64,000 bases of DNA. Origin: DAOMFB01 sp963721385 (GTDB lineage: Bacteria; Acidobacteriota; Thermoanaerobaculia; UBA5066). The translations under genes were made by a program, and so were the position numbers. Under the pieces are notes generated by a model, which made no database searches, was not told where the DNA came from, and was given only the letters and a program-made list of their open reading frames with translations. The DNA lies in the NCBI GenBank assembly GCA_963721385.1, contig CAVRJB010000016.1, positions 1-64,000 on the forward strand, in the 5' to 3' direction. Shown piece by piece: positions 24,632-34,182 of the stretch. The stretch's first letter is position 1; each line of letters begins with the position of its first letter.

Positions 24632-25435
24632 CTAGCGTCGGGTGATGGCGTGCAGGAGGACGCCGGCCGCCACGGCGGCGTTCAACGACTCGACCGGCGG
24701 GGCGAGAGGGACCGAGACGCGCCGGGAGATGCCGGCCTCGAGCGCCGCCGAGATCCCGCGGCCCTCGGACCCGATGACGAGAACGAGGGGCCTCACGGCG
24801 ACAAGCGCCTCCGGCGGTTCGCCACCGCGCGCCTCGGCGCCTGCGAGCACGGCGCCGCCGCGCGCCGCCCACTCGACCGCCAACTCGGGCGCGACGGCCG
24901 GGGCGATCGGGACGCGGAGGGCCGACAGCGCCGACGCCCGGAGGGCCTTGGGGGAGAACGGAGAGGCGCAGTCCGGCGTGAGGAGGATCCCCGCGACGCC
25001 GAACGCCTCGGCGGACCGGAGAATCGCGCCGACGTTCGCCGGATCCTGCACGCCGTCGAGGAGGATGAAGAGCAAAGACGACGAAGAGGAGAGGGGGACC
25101 GACGGGAGACTCTTCGAAAGGTGAAGATCCGCGAGAGAGTGGCGGGGCGGCTCCGCAAGCGCCACGGCACCCCGCACGGAGGGAAGATCCGACAGCTTCC
25201 GGAGCACCTTCGAAGAAACGAGAAACGACGCTGTGCCCCGCTCCGCCGCCTGCCTCAATAGGTCGGCCTCGGCCATCCCCTCTTCACCTTCGAAGAAGAT
25301 CTCTTTCAGGACGGTTCCCGCTGCGAGAGCCTCGCCGATCGCGCGGGAGCCTTCCAGAAGCAGCCTCTCGCCGCTTTCGACGGCGCGGAGCGCCTCCTTG
25401 ATTCGCGGGTTCGACGGAGAGTCGATGCGGGTCAC
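24632..25435 (-). CDS. TrmH/SpoU-family RNA 2'-O-ribose methyltransferase
   Basis: A 267-residue SPOUT methyltransferase. The N-terminal substrate-binding part begins VTRIDSPSNPRIKEAL and contains LLLEGSRAIGEAL. The trefoil-knot catalytic domain has the three family motifs: LLDGVQDPANVGAILRSAEA (motif 1), LVLVIGSEGRGIS (motif 2) and VSVPLAPPVESLNAAVAAGV (motif 3). Modification of 23S rRNA or tRNA is expected, with the exact site unknown. The GTG at 25435 is favoured because homology starts there and TAACCT lies seven bases upstream. Longer upstream extension is highly charged, non-coding-like sequence. Confidence 0.92.
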   Translation of the reverse strand: MTRIDSPSNPRIKEALRAVESGERLLLEGSRAIGEALAAGTVLKEIFFEGEEGMAEADLLRQAAERGTASFLVSSKVLRKLSDLPSVRGAVALAEPPRHSLADLHLSKSLPSVPLSSSSSLLFILLDGVQDPANVGAILRSAEAFGVAGILLTPDCASPFSPKALRASALSALRVPIAPAVAPELAVEWAARGGAVLAGAEARGGEPPEALVAVRPLVLVIGSEGRGISAALEAGISRRVSVPLAPPVESLNAAVAAGVLLHAITRR

Positions 25436-25442
25436 GGCTGGA

Positions 25443-25448
25443 AGGTTA
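25443..25448 (-). promoter_or_regulatory. -10-like TAACCT of the SpoU methyltransferase gene
   Basis: On the minus strand TAACCT ends seven bases before the GTG at 25435. It is back-to-back with the box at 25477 that serves the divergent exchanger gene. Confidence 0.4.
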
Positions 25449-25476
25449 ACGGATCGCCTCCCCAGGGGCCCCGTGC

Positions 25477-25482
25477 TTAAAT
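25477..25482 (+). promoter_or_regulatory. -10-like TTAAAT of the CaCA exchanger gene
   Basis: TTAAAT ends seven bases before the ATG at 25490. The spacer CGGCGCG is not a ribosome-binding site. Confidence 0.35.
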
Positions 25483-25489
25483 CGGCGCG

Positions 25490-26696
25490 ATGAAGGCCGA
25501 AACGGGCGCCGCGGCGGCGTCGGTCGCCGCGAAGGTCTCGCCGCTCACGGCCCTCTGGACGTTCCCCTCGCTCCTCTTTTCGGCCTTCGTCATCGGATGG
25601 GCGGCCGAGGCGGCACAGTTCCTGGTCTCCCAGGGGCTCGCGCTCGCCATCCTCGCGTGGCTCCAGACGCTTCCGGAGTTCTCGGTCGAGGCCGTCATCG
25701 CGTGGCAGGCGGGGAAGGACCCGGCCAAGGTCCACCTCGCGATCGCGAACTTCACCGGCTCCATCCGGCTCCTCGTCGGCCTCGGCTGGCCGCTCGTCTA
25801 CTTCGTGGCGGCCTTCTTCTCCCACCGGACGAAGAAGCGGAAGACCTGGATCGCGATCCGGATCGAGGACGAGCACGCGATTCAGGTGATGAGCCTCGTC
25901 CCGCCGCTCCTCTGGTTCGCGTTCATCTGGTGGAAGGGGACGCTCGGCCTCGTCGATGCCGCTGTTCTCGTCCTGATGTACGTCGGCTATCTCTGGCTCC
26001 TGACGCGCGTCCCGCCCCGCGAAGGGGATCTGGAGGAGATGGAGGATCTGCCCGCGGCCTCCCGATGGGCCCTGTCGTTCGGACCGGGGAAGCGGGCCTG
26101 GGCCATCGCGTTCCTCTTCCTCGTCGGCGGCGGGATCCTCTTCGTCTCGGCCCACGCCTTCGTCGAGTCGATGCTCGCGCTCGCGGTCTCGATGGGGGTC
26201 GCCCCGTTCTTCTTCGTCCAGTGGGTGGCGCCGTTCCTCTCCGAGTTCCCCGAGAAGCTCTCCGCGTTCAACTGGGCGCGCCAGATCTCCAAGGCGCCGA
26301 TGGCGCTCATGAACCTCGTCTCGTCGACGATCAACCAGTGGTCGGTCCTGTCGGGACTGATCCCGGTCATCTACTCCCTCTCCCGGGGCGAGCCGTCGGC
26401 CATCGTCTTCGACGAGCACCAGCGGCTGGAGATCCTCCTGACGATCCTCCAGTCCACGCTCGGCTGCCTCCTCCTGCGTGAACCTCCGGCTCGAGGCCTA
26501 CGAAGCGCTCGTCCTCTTCGTCTTCTGGCTGGTCCAGTTTCTCGTGCCGTCGCTCCGCGGTCCGATGATCTGGGTCTACGCCGGGTGGTGCGGCCTCGAG
26601 ATCGTCCGGATTCTCGCCGGAAGACGGAAGCTCCTCGCCCCGCAGGCTGCCTGGAGGGTCATCCGGGAACGGGGCGGAACGGCTCCCGTCGAGTAG
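25490..26696 (+). CDS. Calcium/cation antiporter-like membrane protein (CaCA superfamily), one frameshift
   Basis: A polytopic inner-membrane protein of about 400 residues with the duplicated alpha-repeat layout of Na+/Ca2+ exchangers. The first repeat has AILAWLQTLPEFSVEAVIAW with NFTGS downstream. The second has VQWVAPFLSEFPEKLSAFNW followed by APMALMNLVSSTINQWSVL. The acidic residues in the two PEF/SEFPE motifs would be the cation ligands. The frame changes near 26470-26480, after LQSTLGCLLL, and the final two helices (NLRLEAYEALVLFVFWLVQF) continue in another frame to the TAG at 26694-26696. Ion specificity is not determinable from sequence alone. Confidence 0.78.
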
Positions 26697-26743
26697 GCAT
26701 CCCTGATGCGTTTGTCCCGGGGGCGGGACGCCGGACCGCGGTC

Positions 26744-26749
26744 TAGACT
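26744..26749 (+). promoter_or_regulatory. -10-like TAGACT of the aminotransferase-pckA operon
   Basis: TAGACT ends six bases (CGCTCC) before the ATG at 26756 and no Shine-Dalgarno sequence is present. A small GC hairpin lies upstream at 26714-26729. Confidence 0.5.
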
Positions 26750-26755
26750 CGCTCC

Positions 26756-27973
26756 ATGAGCATCAGCCAGCTGGCCCGGTCCATCGTCGAATCCCCGACC
26801 CTGAGGCTCAACGAGGAGGCCCGCCTCCTGCGCGAGAAAGGCGAGCCCGTGATCCACCTCGGCATCGGGGAGCCGAAGAACAAGGCCCCGATCAGCGCGA
26901 TCCTCGCCTCGGCCGCGAAGCTGGTCTCCGGGGACGTGAAATACACGCCGACGGACGGCCTCCCGTCGCTCAAGAAGGCCATCCTCCGCTACACCGAGGA
27001 GTTCTACGACCGCGTGATCGCCGCGGAGAACGTCATCGTCTCGGAAGGGGCGAAGCAGTCGCTCTTCAACATCCTCTACACGCTCTGCAACCCGCAGGAC
27101 GAGGTGATCGTCCTCGCTCCCTACTGGGTCAGCTACCCCGAGATCGTGAAGATGGTTCAGGCGCTCCCGGTGATCGTCACGCCCGAGGACGGATCGTTCG
27201 TCCCGAGCTTCGAGGAGATCGAGCGGGCGGCTTCCTCCTCGACGAAGGCGCTCATCCTGAACAGCCCCAACAACCCGTCCGGCGCGGTCTTCCCCGAGGA
27301 GCTGGTGGCGAAGATCGTGGCGTGGTGCGAGCGGAAGGGGATCTGGCTGATCGTCGACGACATCTACCACAAGCTCGTCTTCGACGGGAAGGTGGCCGCT
27401 CCCGCGTGGCGCTTCACGTCGAAGGACATCGAGTCGACGAAGGTCATCGTCGTGAACGGCGTCTCGAAGCTCTACGGGATGACCGGCTTCAGGATCGGCT
27501 GGGTCGCGACGAACCGCGAGCTGGTCCGGATCATGACGAACGTGCAGGCGCAGACGACCTCCTGCGTCCCGACGACGTCGCAGGCGGCGGCCGAAGGGGC
27601 GCTGACCGGACTCCAGAGCTACGTCGAATCGCTGCGGCTGACCATTCAGAACAACCGCGACGTCCTGATGCAGGAGATCCGGACGTTCCAGGGGGTCAAG
27701 CTCCGGAAGCCCGAGGGGACCTTCTACGCGCTTCCCGATTTCCGCGCGTACCGGATCGGGTCGGTCGAGCTCTCGAATCTCCTCCTCAAGAAGGCGATGG
27801 TCGTGACGGTCCCGGGGAAGGAGTTCGGAATGGAGGGGCACCTCCGCCTCTCGTTCGCGGGCACGGTGAAGGACATCACGGAGGGAATCGCCCGGATGAA
27901 ATGGGCGATCGACCCCGACTCTCCGAACGAGATCTGGATCGGCGAGCGGAAGCTCGTGAGGGACTGGCTGTGA
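26756..27973 (+). CDS. Class I pyridoxal-phosphate aminotransferase (AspC/AAT-like)
   Basis: A 405-residue fold-type I aminotransferase. Visible landmarks are VIHLGIGEPKNKAP, DVKYTPTDGLPSLKKAIL and the NSPNNPSGAVF segment. The WLIVDDIYHKLVF PLP-pyridine Asp region and VNGVSKLYGMTGFRIGW with the Schiff-base Lys also match. The C-terminal Arg-bearing LRLSFAGTVKDITEGIARM contacts substrate carboxylate. Transamination of aspartate or a similar amino acid is likely. Its stop overlaps the GTG of pckA, and a second aminotransferase follows pckA, so the three genes are one translationally coupled operon. Confidence 0.9.
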   Translation: MSISQLARSIVESPTLRLNEEARLLREKGEPVIHLGIGEPKNKAPISAILASAAKLVSGDVKYTPTDGLPSLKKAILRYTEEFYDRVIAAENVIVSEGAKQSLFNILYTLCNPQDEVIVLAPYWVSYPEIVKMVQALPVIVTPEDGSFVPSFEEIERAASSSTKALILNSPNNPSGAVFPEELVAKIVAWCERKGIWLIVDDIYHKLVFDGKVAAPAWRFTSKDIESTKVIVVNGVSKLYGMTGFRIGWVATNRELVRIMTNVQAQTTSCVPTTSQAAAEGALTGLQSYVESLRLTIQNNRDVLMQEIRTFQGVKLRKPEGTFYALPDFRAYRIGSVELSNLLLKKAMVVTVPGKEFGMEGHLRLSFAGTVKDITEGIARMKWAIDPDSPNEIWIGERKLVRDWL

Positions 27974-29610
27974 ACAACCTCCTCGACATCAAGACCCCGG
28001 CCGAACCGCAGGCCCAGGCCCTGAAGGCCGATTACGGTCTCGCTTACCTCGGCCTCTCGAATCTCCGGAAGGTCTACTGGAACCTCCCGACCGAGGCGCT
28101 CTACGAGGAGATCGTCTTCCGCGGGGAGGCGAAGATCGCGCACGCCGGGCCGATCGTGGTCGAAACCGGCAAGCACACGGCCCGCGCCGCGAACGACAAG
28201 TTCGTCGTCCGGGAGCCCGACTCGGAGGGGAAGATCTGGTGGGGCGTCTACAACCGCCCCTTCGCTCCCGAGATGTTCGACGAGCTCTTCGGGCGGCTGC
28301 AGGGGTATCTCCAGGGGCGGGATCTCTTCGCGCAGGACTGCTTCGGCGGCGCCGACCCCGACTACCGGCTCCCGGTCCGGATCGTCACCGAGCAGGCGTG
28401 GCACTCGCTCTTCGCGCGGAACATGTTCCTGAAGCCGAAGACGAACGAGGAGTACCGGCGCCACGTCCCGGAGTTCACGGTGATCTGCGCGCCCGGCTTC
28501 AAGGCGTTCCCGCCGGTCGACCAGACGCCCTCGGAGACCTTCATCGTCCTGAACTTCGCGCGGCGCCTCTGCATCATCGGCAACACGGGGTACGCCGGAG
28601 AGATCAAGAAGTCGGTCTTCACGATCCTCAACTACCTCCTGCCGCTCGAGGGCGTGATGACGATGCACTGCTCGGCGAACGTCGGGAAGGACGGTGCGAC
28701 GGCGCTCTTCTTCGGCCTCTCGGGGACGGGCAAGACGACGCTCTCGGCCGACCCCTCGCGCGGCCTCATCGGCGACGACGAGGCGGGGTGGAGCGACAAG
28801 GGGATCTTCAACTTCGAGGACGGCTGCTACGCGAAGGTCATCGCGCTGTCGCCGACCGCGGAGCCGCAGATCTACGCGACGACGCGCCACTTCGGGACGA
28901 TCCTCGAGAACGTCATGTACGACCCGGTGACGCGCCGGATCGACCTCGACGACGACCACCGGACCGAGAACACCCGGGCCTCGTACCCCCTCGACCAGAT
29001 CGCGAACGCCGTCCCGGACCGGATGGGAGGGCACCCGAGGAACATCATCTTCCTGACGTGCGACGCCTCCGGCGTGATGCCGCCGATCGCGAAGCTGACC
29101 CCGGACCAGGCGCTCTACCACTTCATCTCGGGCTATACCTCGAAGATCGCCGGAACCGAGATCGGCCTCGGCAAGGAGCCCGAGATCACCTTCAGCGCCT
29201 GCTTCGGCGGGCCCTTCATGGTCCACACGCCCTACACGTACGCGAGCCTTCTCAGGAAGAAGATCGAGCGGCACGGCGCCGACTGCTGGCTCGTGAACAC
29301 GGGCTGGGTGGGCGGGCCGTACGGCGTCGGCAAGCGGATCTCGATCCGCTACACGCGCGACCTCCTGAACGCGGCGCTCGACGGGAAGCTGAAGGGGGTC
29401 GAGTACGCGGCCGACCCGATCTTCGGCTTCTCGGTCCCGAAAACCTGCCCGGGGGTTCCCGACCACGTGCTCCGTCCGGCAGAATCGTGGCCGAACAAGG
29501 AGCAGTACATGCAGAAGTACAGGCAGCTGGCGGCTCGCTTCATCGAGAACTTCCGGAAGTTCGAGGGGGAGACGCCGGCCGAAGTGGTGGCCGCCGGCCC
29601 GAAGCTGTGA
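27970..29610 (+). CDS. pckA: Phosphoenolpyruvate carboxykinase (ATP)
   Basis: A 546-residue ATP-type PEP carboxykinase converting oxaloacetate and ATP to PEP, CO2 and ADP. The P-loop is LFFGLSGTGKTTLSADPSRG, followed by LIGDDEAGWSDKGIFNFEDG. The substrate arginine region near the N-terminus and FSACFGGPFMVHTPYTYA toward the C-terminus are present, as is TGWVGGPYGVGKRISIRYTR. The GTG start overlaps the previous stop, and its own stop overlaps the next GTG. Placement between two aminotransferases fits a route from amino acids through oxaloacetate to PEP (gluconeogenesis), which is inference. Confidence 0.96.
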   Translation: MNNLLDIKTPAEPQAQALKADYGLAYLGLSNLRKVYWNLPTEALYEEIVFRGEAKIAHAGPIVVETGKHTARAANDKFVVREPDSEGKIWWGVYNRPFAPEMFDELFGRLQGYLQGRDLFAQDCFGGADPDYRLPVRIVTEQAWHSLFARNMFLKPKTNEEYRRHVPEFTVICAPGFKAFPPVDQTPSETFIVLNFARRLCIIGNTGYAGEIKKSVFTILNYLLPLEGVMTMHCSANVGKDGATALFFGLSGTGKTTLSADPSRGLIGDDEAGWSDKGIFNFEDGCYAKVIALSPTAEPQIYATTRHFGTILENVMYDPVTRRIDLDDDHRTENTRASYPLDQIANAVPDRMGGHPRNIIFLTCDASGVMPPIAKLTPDQALYHFISGYTSKIAGTEIGLGKEPEITFSACFGGPFMVHTPYTYASLLRKKIERHGADCWLVNTGWVGGPYGVGKRISIRYTRDLLNAALDGKLKGVEYAADPIFGFSVPKTCPGVPDHVLRPAESWPNKEQYMQKYRQLAARFIENFRKFEGETPAEVVAAGPKL

Positions 29611-30813
29611 CGTTCCGATTCTCGAGGCGGGTCACCTCCGTCGCGGGGTCGGCCACGCTCGAGGTCCTGCGCGCCGCCGCCGCGCTCCGCAGGCGCGGCG
29701 TGGACGTCGTCGACCTCGGCCCGGGCGAGCCCGACTTCCAGACACCCGAGTTCGTCAAGGAAGCGGGGATCGAGGCGATCCGGGCGAACTTCACGAAATA
29801 CACGGACGCATTCGGCATCCCCGAGCTCCGCTCCGCGATCTCCGATCGCTACCGGCGGGAATGGAGCTGTCCGTGGATCGCGCAGAACGTCCTCGTGACG
29901 GCGGGAGGAAAACAGGCGCTTCACACCGCCTGCTCCGCTCTCTTCCAGGAGGGGGACGACGTCCTCGTCCCGCGCCCTTACTGGGTCTCCTTTCCCGAGA
30001 TGGTCAGGCTGGCAGGCGCCAGGCCGGTCTTCGTCCCGACGGCGCCCGCGGAGGGCTTCCGGCTGACGGCCGCGGCCGTCGAGAAGGCGGCGACGCCCGC
30101 CACCCGCGGCGTCATCGTCAACACGCCGAACAATCCGACCGGCGCCGTGATGGAGCCGGCGGAGATCGAAGGGATCGTCCGGCTCGCAGCGCGGAACGGC
30201 TGGGTCGTCCTCTTCGACGAGTGCTACGACCGGCTCGTGTACGAAGGACGGCACCTCTCCGCCGCCGCCCTCGCCGCCTCGTTCCCCGAGAGCGTCCTCG
30301 TCTGCGGGTCGCTCTCGAAGACGTACGCCATGACCGGATGGCGGATCGGGTTCGCCCTCGGCGACGAGGAGCTGATCGCGGCGATGGGGCGGATCGTCTC
30401 GCATTCCACGACGAACGTCTGCTCGATTTCCCAGCGCGCGGCGCTTGCGGCCCTCTCGAATCCGGAGGGGGCCGAGGCCGCCACGCAGGGGATGTACCGG
30501 GAGTACGCGAAGCGCCGCGACTACCTGATCCCCGCGCTGAACGCGCTTCCCGGCGTCGCCTGTGCGATGCCCGGCGGCGCCCTCTACGCCTTTCCGGACG
30601 TTTCTTCTCACTTCGGAAAGAAGGATGGGAGGAATCGACCTGACCGGCTCGTCGGCCTTCGCGAAGGCTCTTCTCGAGACGGTCGCCGTGGCGGTGACGC
30701 CCGGGGCCGCCTTCGGCGAGGACCGGTGCATCCGGCTCTCGTTCGCGAACTCGATGGAGCGGCTGGAAGAGGGGATCTCGCGGATGAAACGGGCGCTCGG
30801 CGAGACCCGGTAG
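29607..30813 (+). CDS. Second class I aminotransferase, one frameshift
   Basis: A PLP aminotransferase of about 400 residues, related to but distinct from the first gene of the operon. It shows VDLGPGEPDFQTPEFVKEAG, NFTKYTDAFGIPELRSAI, NTPNNPTGAVMEPAEIEG, VVLFDECYDRLVYEG and GSLSKTYAMTGWRIGFALG (PLP Lys). The frame changes near 30620-30635, after FPDVSSHFGKK. The C-terminal part (MGGIDLTGSSAFAKALLE, ending MKRALGETR) continues in another frame. The shift is a probable sequencing indel because the order of motifs is preserved. The GTG overlaps the pckA stop. Aspartate or aromatic amino-acid specificity cannot be told. Confidence 0.82.
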
Positions 30814-31070
30814 CGCTTTCGGTTCCGGCGACCGGGCGAGTTCGTTTCTCCAAGAATCCGGATCAGACTCCGAAATCCCGCCGCAGTCCGAGTTACCTCA
30901 CCGGCATGATCAATCTAACTCATTGATCTGGCTCGCCTGGTGCTGCTGTGATGCGGGGCACATGGCGTGCGTAGATCGACACGATTCGTCTTCTTTCGAC
31001 GTGCGTTTCGTGTGGCTCGAGTGCCACGGTTCCTTCTCATTCTCAATTTTTTCTGCAGGAAAGGAGAGGT
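30814..31070 (+). other. Long non-coding leader of the TonB receptor gene with inverted repeats
   Basis: This 257-base gap is the longest non-coding stretch of the window and is visibly less GC-rich than its surroundings. It holds an inverted repeat GATCAAT (30908-30914) / ATTGATC (30922-30928) with a 7-base spacer, a possible operator. A smaller hairpin follows, GTGGC (31012-31016) / GCCAC (31023-31027). The end carries a T-run and AAAGGAGAGGT, a strong ribosome-binding site for the ATG at 31071. No ORF or RNA gene is recognisable. Confidence 0.5.
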
Positions 31071-34000
31071 ATGAAGAAAACCGCAGCCTTTGCGATGGCG
31101 TTTCTCCTGCTCGTCGCGGCAGGGGGGACGGTCCTCGCGCAATCGATCATGACGACCGCCCTCCGGGGGCACGTCGAGTCGCAGGACGGACAGCCCCTGC
31201 CCGGCGTCACGGTCTCGGTGAAGGCCCCGACGCTGCAGGGGACCCGGACGACGGTCACCTCGGTGAACGGCGACTACGTCTTCGTCGGCCTGCCGCCGGG
31301 CGACTACGCCGTCACCTTCTCGCTGCAGGGCTTCAGGAGCGTCACCCAGAAGATCTCGCTGACGACGGCCCTTGCGCAGCAGCTCGACACGACGATGGCC
31401 CTGGCGGGCGTCGAGGCCGCGGCGACGGTCGTGGCCCAGACCGAGAGCGTCTCGACGGGACGCAGGCCTCGTCGACCTACACGACCGAGGTGATGAGCAA
31501 GCTGCCGGTCGCGCGGACGATCGCCGCCTCGGTCAACCTCTCGGTCGGCGTGAACTACAACGGGGTGGGTCAGGCCGCGAGCATCAGCGGAGCGCAGTCG
31601 TTCGACAACCAGTTCACGGTGGACGGCGCCGTCATCATGGACAACGTCCGCGGCACGCCGTTCAACCAGCTCTACGTCGAGGACGCCGTCCAGGAGACGA
31701 CGACCTCCGTCGCCACGATCTCGGCGGAGTACGGGCGGTTCCAGGGCGGCATCGTCAACACGATCACGAAATCGGGCGGCAACAACTTCTCGGGCTCCTT
31801 CAGGGCGACGCTGACGAACGACGCCTGGTCGGCCGTCAGCCCGGCGAACGAGACCCGGGTCCAGGACGTCATCCCGCCGCTACGAGGCGACTCTCGGCGG
31901 GCCCTTCTGGAAGGACCACGTCTGGTTCTTCGGCTCCTACCGGTCCCAGGGCACGTCCACCGCCCTCCAGACGAATCGTTCACGAACTATCCCGTTCCAG
32001 CAGGGGAACAATGAGAAGCGGTGGCAGGCCAAGCTGACCATCACCCCGGTCCAGAACCAGACCATCTCCGGCAACTACGTGAAGTCGAACGCGGACAAGT
32101 CACCAACATGGTCTACGGCACCATCTTGGACCTGGACAGCCTCTTCGACTATCAGCAGCCGCAGGACATCCTGACGATCAACTACAACGGCGTCATGACG
32201 TCGTCGTTCTTCGTCGAAGGGCTCTACTCGAACCGCAACTTCACGTTCCAGAACTACGGCGCGAGGTCCACCGACCTCATCGCAGGGACGCTGATGCGGG
32301 ACCTCTCCCACGGGAACGCGCGGTACAACGCGCCGACGTTCTGCGGCGTCTGCGATCCCGAAACGCGCGACAACACCGACTGGTACATCAAGGCGACCTA
32401 CTTCCTCTCGACCGAGAAGCTCGGCTCGCACAACATCGTCCTCGGGTTCGACGATTTCGCCGGGACACTCAAGTCGAACAACTACCAGTCGGGGAGCAAC
32501 TACCGCCTCTGGGGAACCGGCGCGATCTGGCAGGACGCTTCCGGGAACTACCTCGGCGACATCTACCCGGTCATCGGGCCGAACTCGTTCGTCTACTACA
32601 CGCCGATCGACACGCTCAGCAAGGGGAGCCGACCTGCCGACCCTGTCGGCCTACGTCAACGACACGTGGCGCCTGAGCGACCGGCTCTCGTTCAACCTCG
32701 GCGTGAGGTGGGACAAGAACGACGCGAAGGACAGCCGGGGCGTCGTGACGGCGGACGACAGCGCCTGGAGCCCCCGCCTCGCGGCCGCGTGGGACGTCAT
32801 GGGGAACGGCAAGGTGAAGGTCGGCGCGAGCTACGCCAACTACGTCGGCGCCATCCAGGAGACCATCGTCGAACGGCGCTTCGAACGCCGGCCAGCCTTC
32901 CACCTTCTACTGGTACTACGACACCCCGGATGCGACCCCGATCAACTGCGTTCTGACGGCGACCGGCGGCTGCAACCCCCCGCCGGCCGGAACGCCGCTC
33001 GTCACGCGGGCGCAGGCCCTCCAGCAGGTCTTCAACTGGTTCTTCGCGAAGGGCTGCCCGAACCTCCAGACCTGCCAGCTCCCTCTGACGTACGCCGACG
33101 TCGCGGGGGTCAGCAACCAGATCCAGGGCTCTCTGAAGTCGCCGTACACGGAGGAGGTGACGCTCGGGGTTTCGGGCCAGATCGGGACGAAGGGGGCCTA
33201 CCGGGTGGAGGGGATCCGCCGGAAGGGCCACGAGTTCTACGACTCGGTCAGGAATACCTCGACCGGAACGGTGACCGACTCCCTCGGGAACAAGTTCGAC
33301 CTCGGGTACATCACGAACAACAACGTCGACTACCTCCGGAACTACGCGGGCCTCAACACGAGCTTCCAGTACCGGGTCGGGACGCTGAACTTCGGCGCCA
33401 ACTGGACCTGGTCTCATCTGACCGGAAACATCATCGGCGAATACACGAACACCGGGCCGGTCTCGACGGACACTTCTGCTCAGAACGAGTACCCCGAGTA
33501 CAAGCAGCCCGCCTGGAACAACACCGCCGGAGACCTGACCGGCGACACGCGGCATCGCGTCCGCGTCTTCGCGTCGTGGGACATCCCGGGGATTCCGCAG
33601 TGGTTCGGGTGCGTTCAGCCTGGGCGGCATCTACCAGTTCGACTCGGGCCAGCCGTACGGGGCCCTCGGTGGCGTCCGGAGCACCCGGTACGTGACGAAC
33701 CCCGGCTACGTGACGCCGCCCTCCTCGGTCAGCTACTACTACACGGCGCGGGACGCGTTCCACACCGACGACATCAAGCGGACCGACCTGTCGCTCAACT
33801 ACTCGATCAGGATCGCGAACACGGTCGAGATCTTCGTCCAGCCGCAGGTCCTGAACGTCTTCAACAACCAGGGGAAGGTCACCGTCGACCAGACCGTCAA
33901 TGACGAGGGTCTCGCAGGGGTCGGGAAACACGTTCCTCGACTTCAACCCGTTCACGGACGATCCCGATCCAGCGCCCGTACCAGGACAAGACGAACAAGA

Positions 34001-34101
34001 CCTCGAACTGGGACTGGGTCCGAGGTTCGGGAACTGGACGAGCGTGCGCTCGTTCCAGATTCCGCGCCGGTTCCACGATTTCGATGGGCGTCCGTTTCTA
34101 G
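31071..34101 (+). CDS. TonB-dependent outer-membrane receptor with N-terminal carboxypeptidase-regulatory-like domain, many frameshifts
   Basis: A receptor of about 1000 residues. A signal peptide (FAMAFLLLVAAGGTVLAQS) precedes a CarboxypepD_reg/Cna-B domain: LRGHVESQDGQPLPGVTVSV, then VNGDYVFVGLPPGDYAVTFS. The plug has ISGAQSFDNQFTVDGAVIMD and TISAEYGRFQGGIVNTITKS. The barrel begins with YEATLGGPFWKDHVWFFGSY and ends in FQIPRRF then ISMGVRF before the TAG at 34099-34101. At least eight one-base shifts separate these segments, although their order is exactly that of the family. This receptor type is expanded in Acidobacteriota and thought to import glycans or peptides. It has a strong Shine-Dalgarno sequence and is followed directly by a terminator. 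Confidence 0.8.
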
Positions 34102-34124
34102 ATCCTTCCTGTCTCTCCTGTCAG

Positions 34125-34157
34125 GGAGCCGGGGCTCGTCCCCGGCTCCTTTTCTTT
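34125..34157 (+). terminator. Rho-independent terminator after the TonB receptor gene
   Basis: A 10-bp perfect stem (GGAGCCGGGG / CCCCGGCTCC) with a five-base loop CTCGT is followed directly by TTTTCTTTC. It lies 23 bases after the receptor stop codon. Confidence 0.9.
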
Positions 34158-34182
34158 CGGGGGGCTGGGTTACCCTTCGCGG

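Noticed and set aside
26714..26729. Small hairpin GTCCCG/CGGGAC as a terminator after the exchanger gene
   Set aside because: The stem is only six base pairs with no T-run. In this GC-rich sequence such stems arise by chance.
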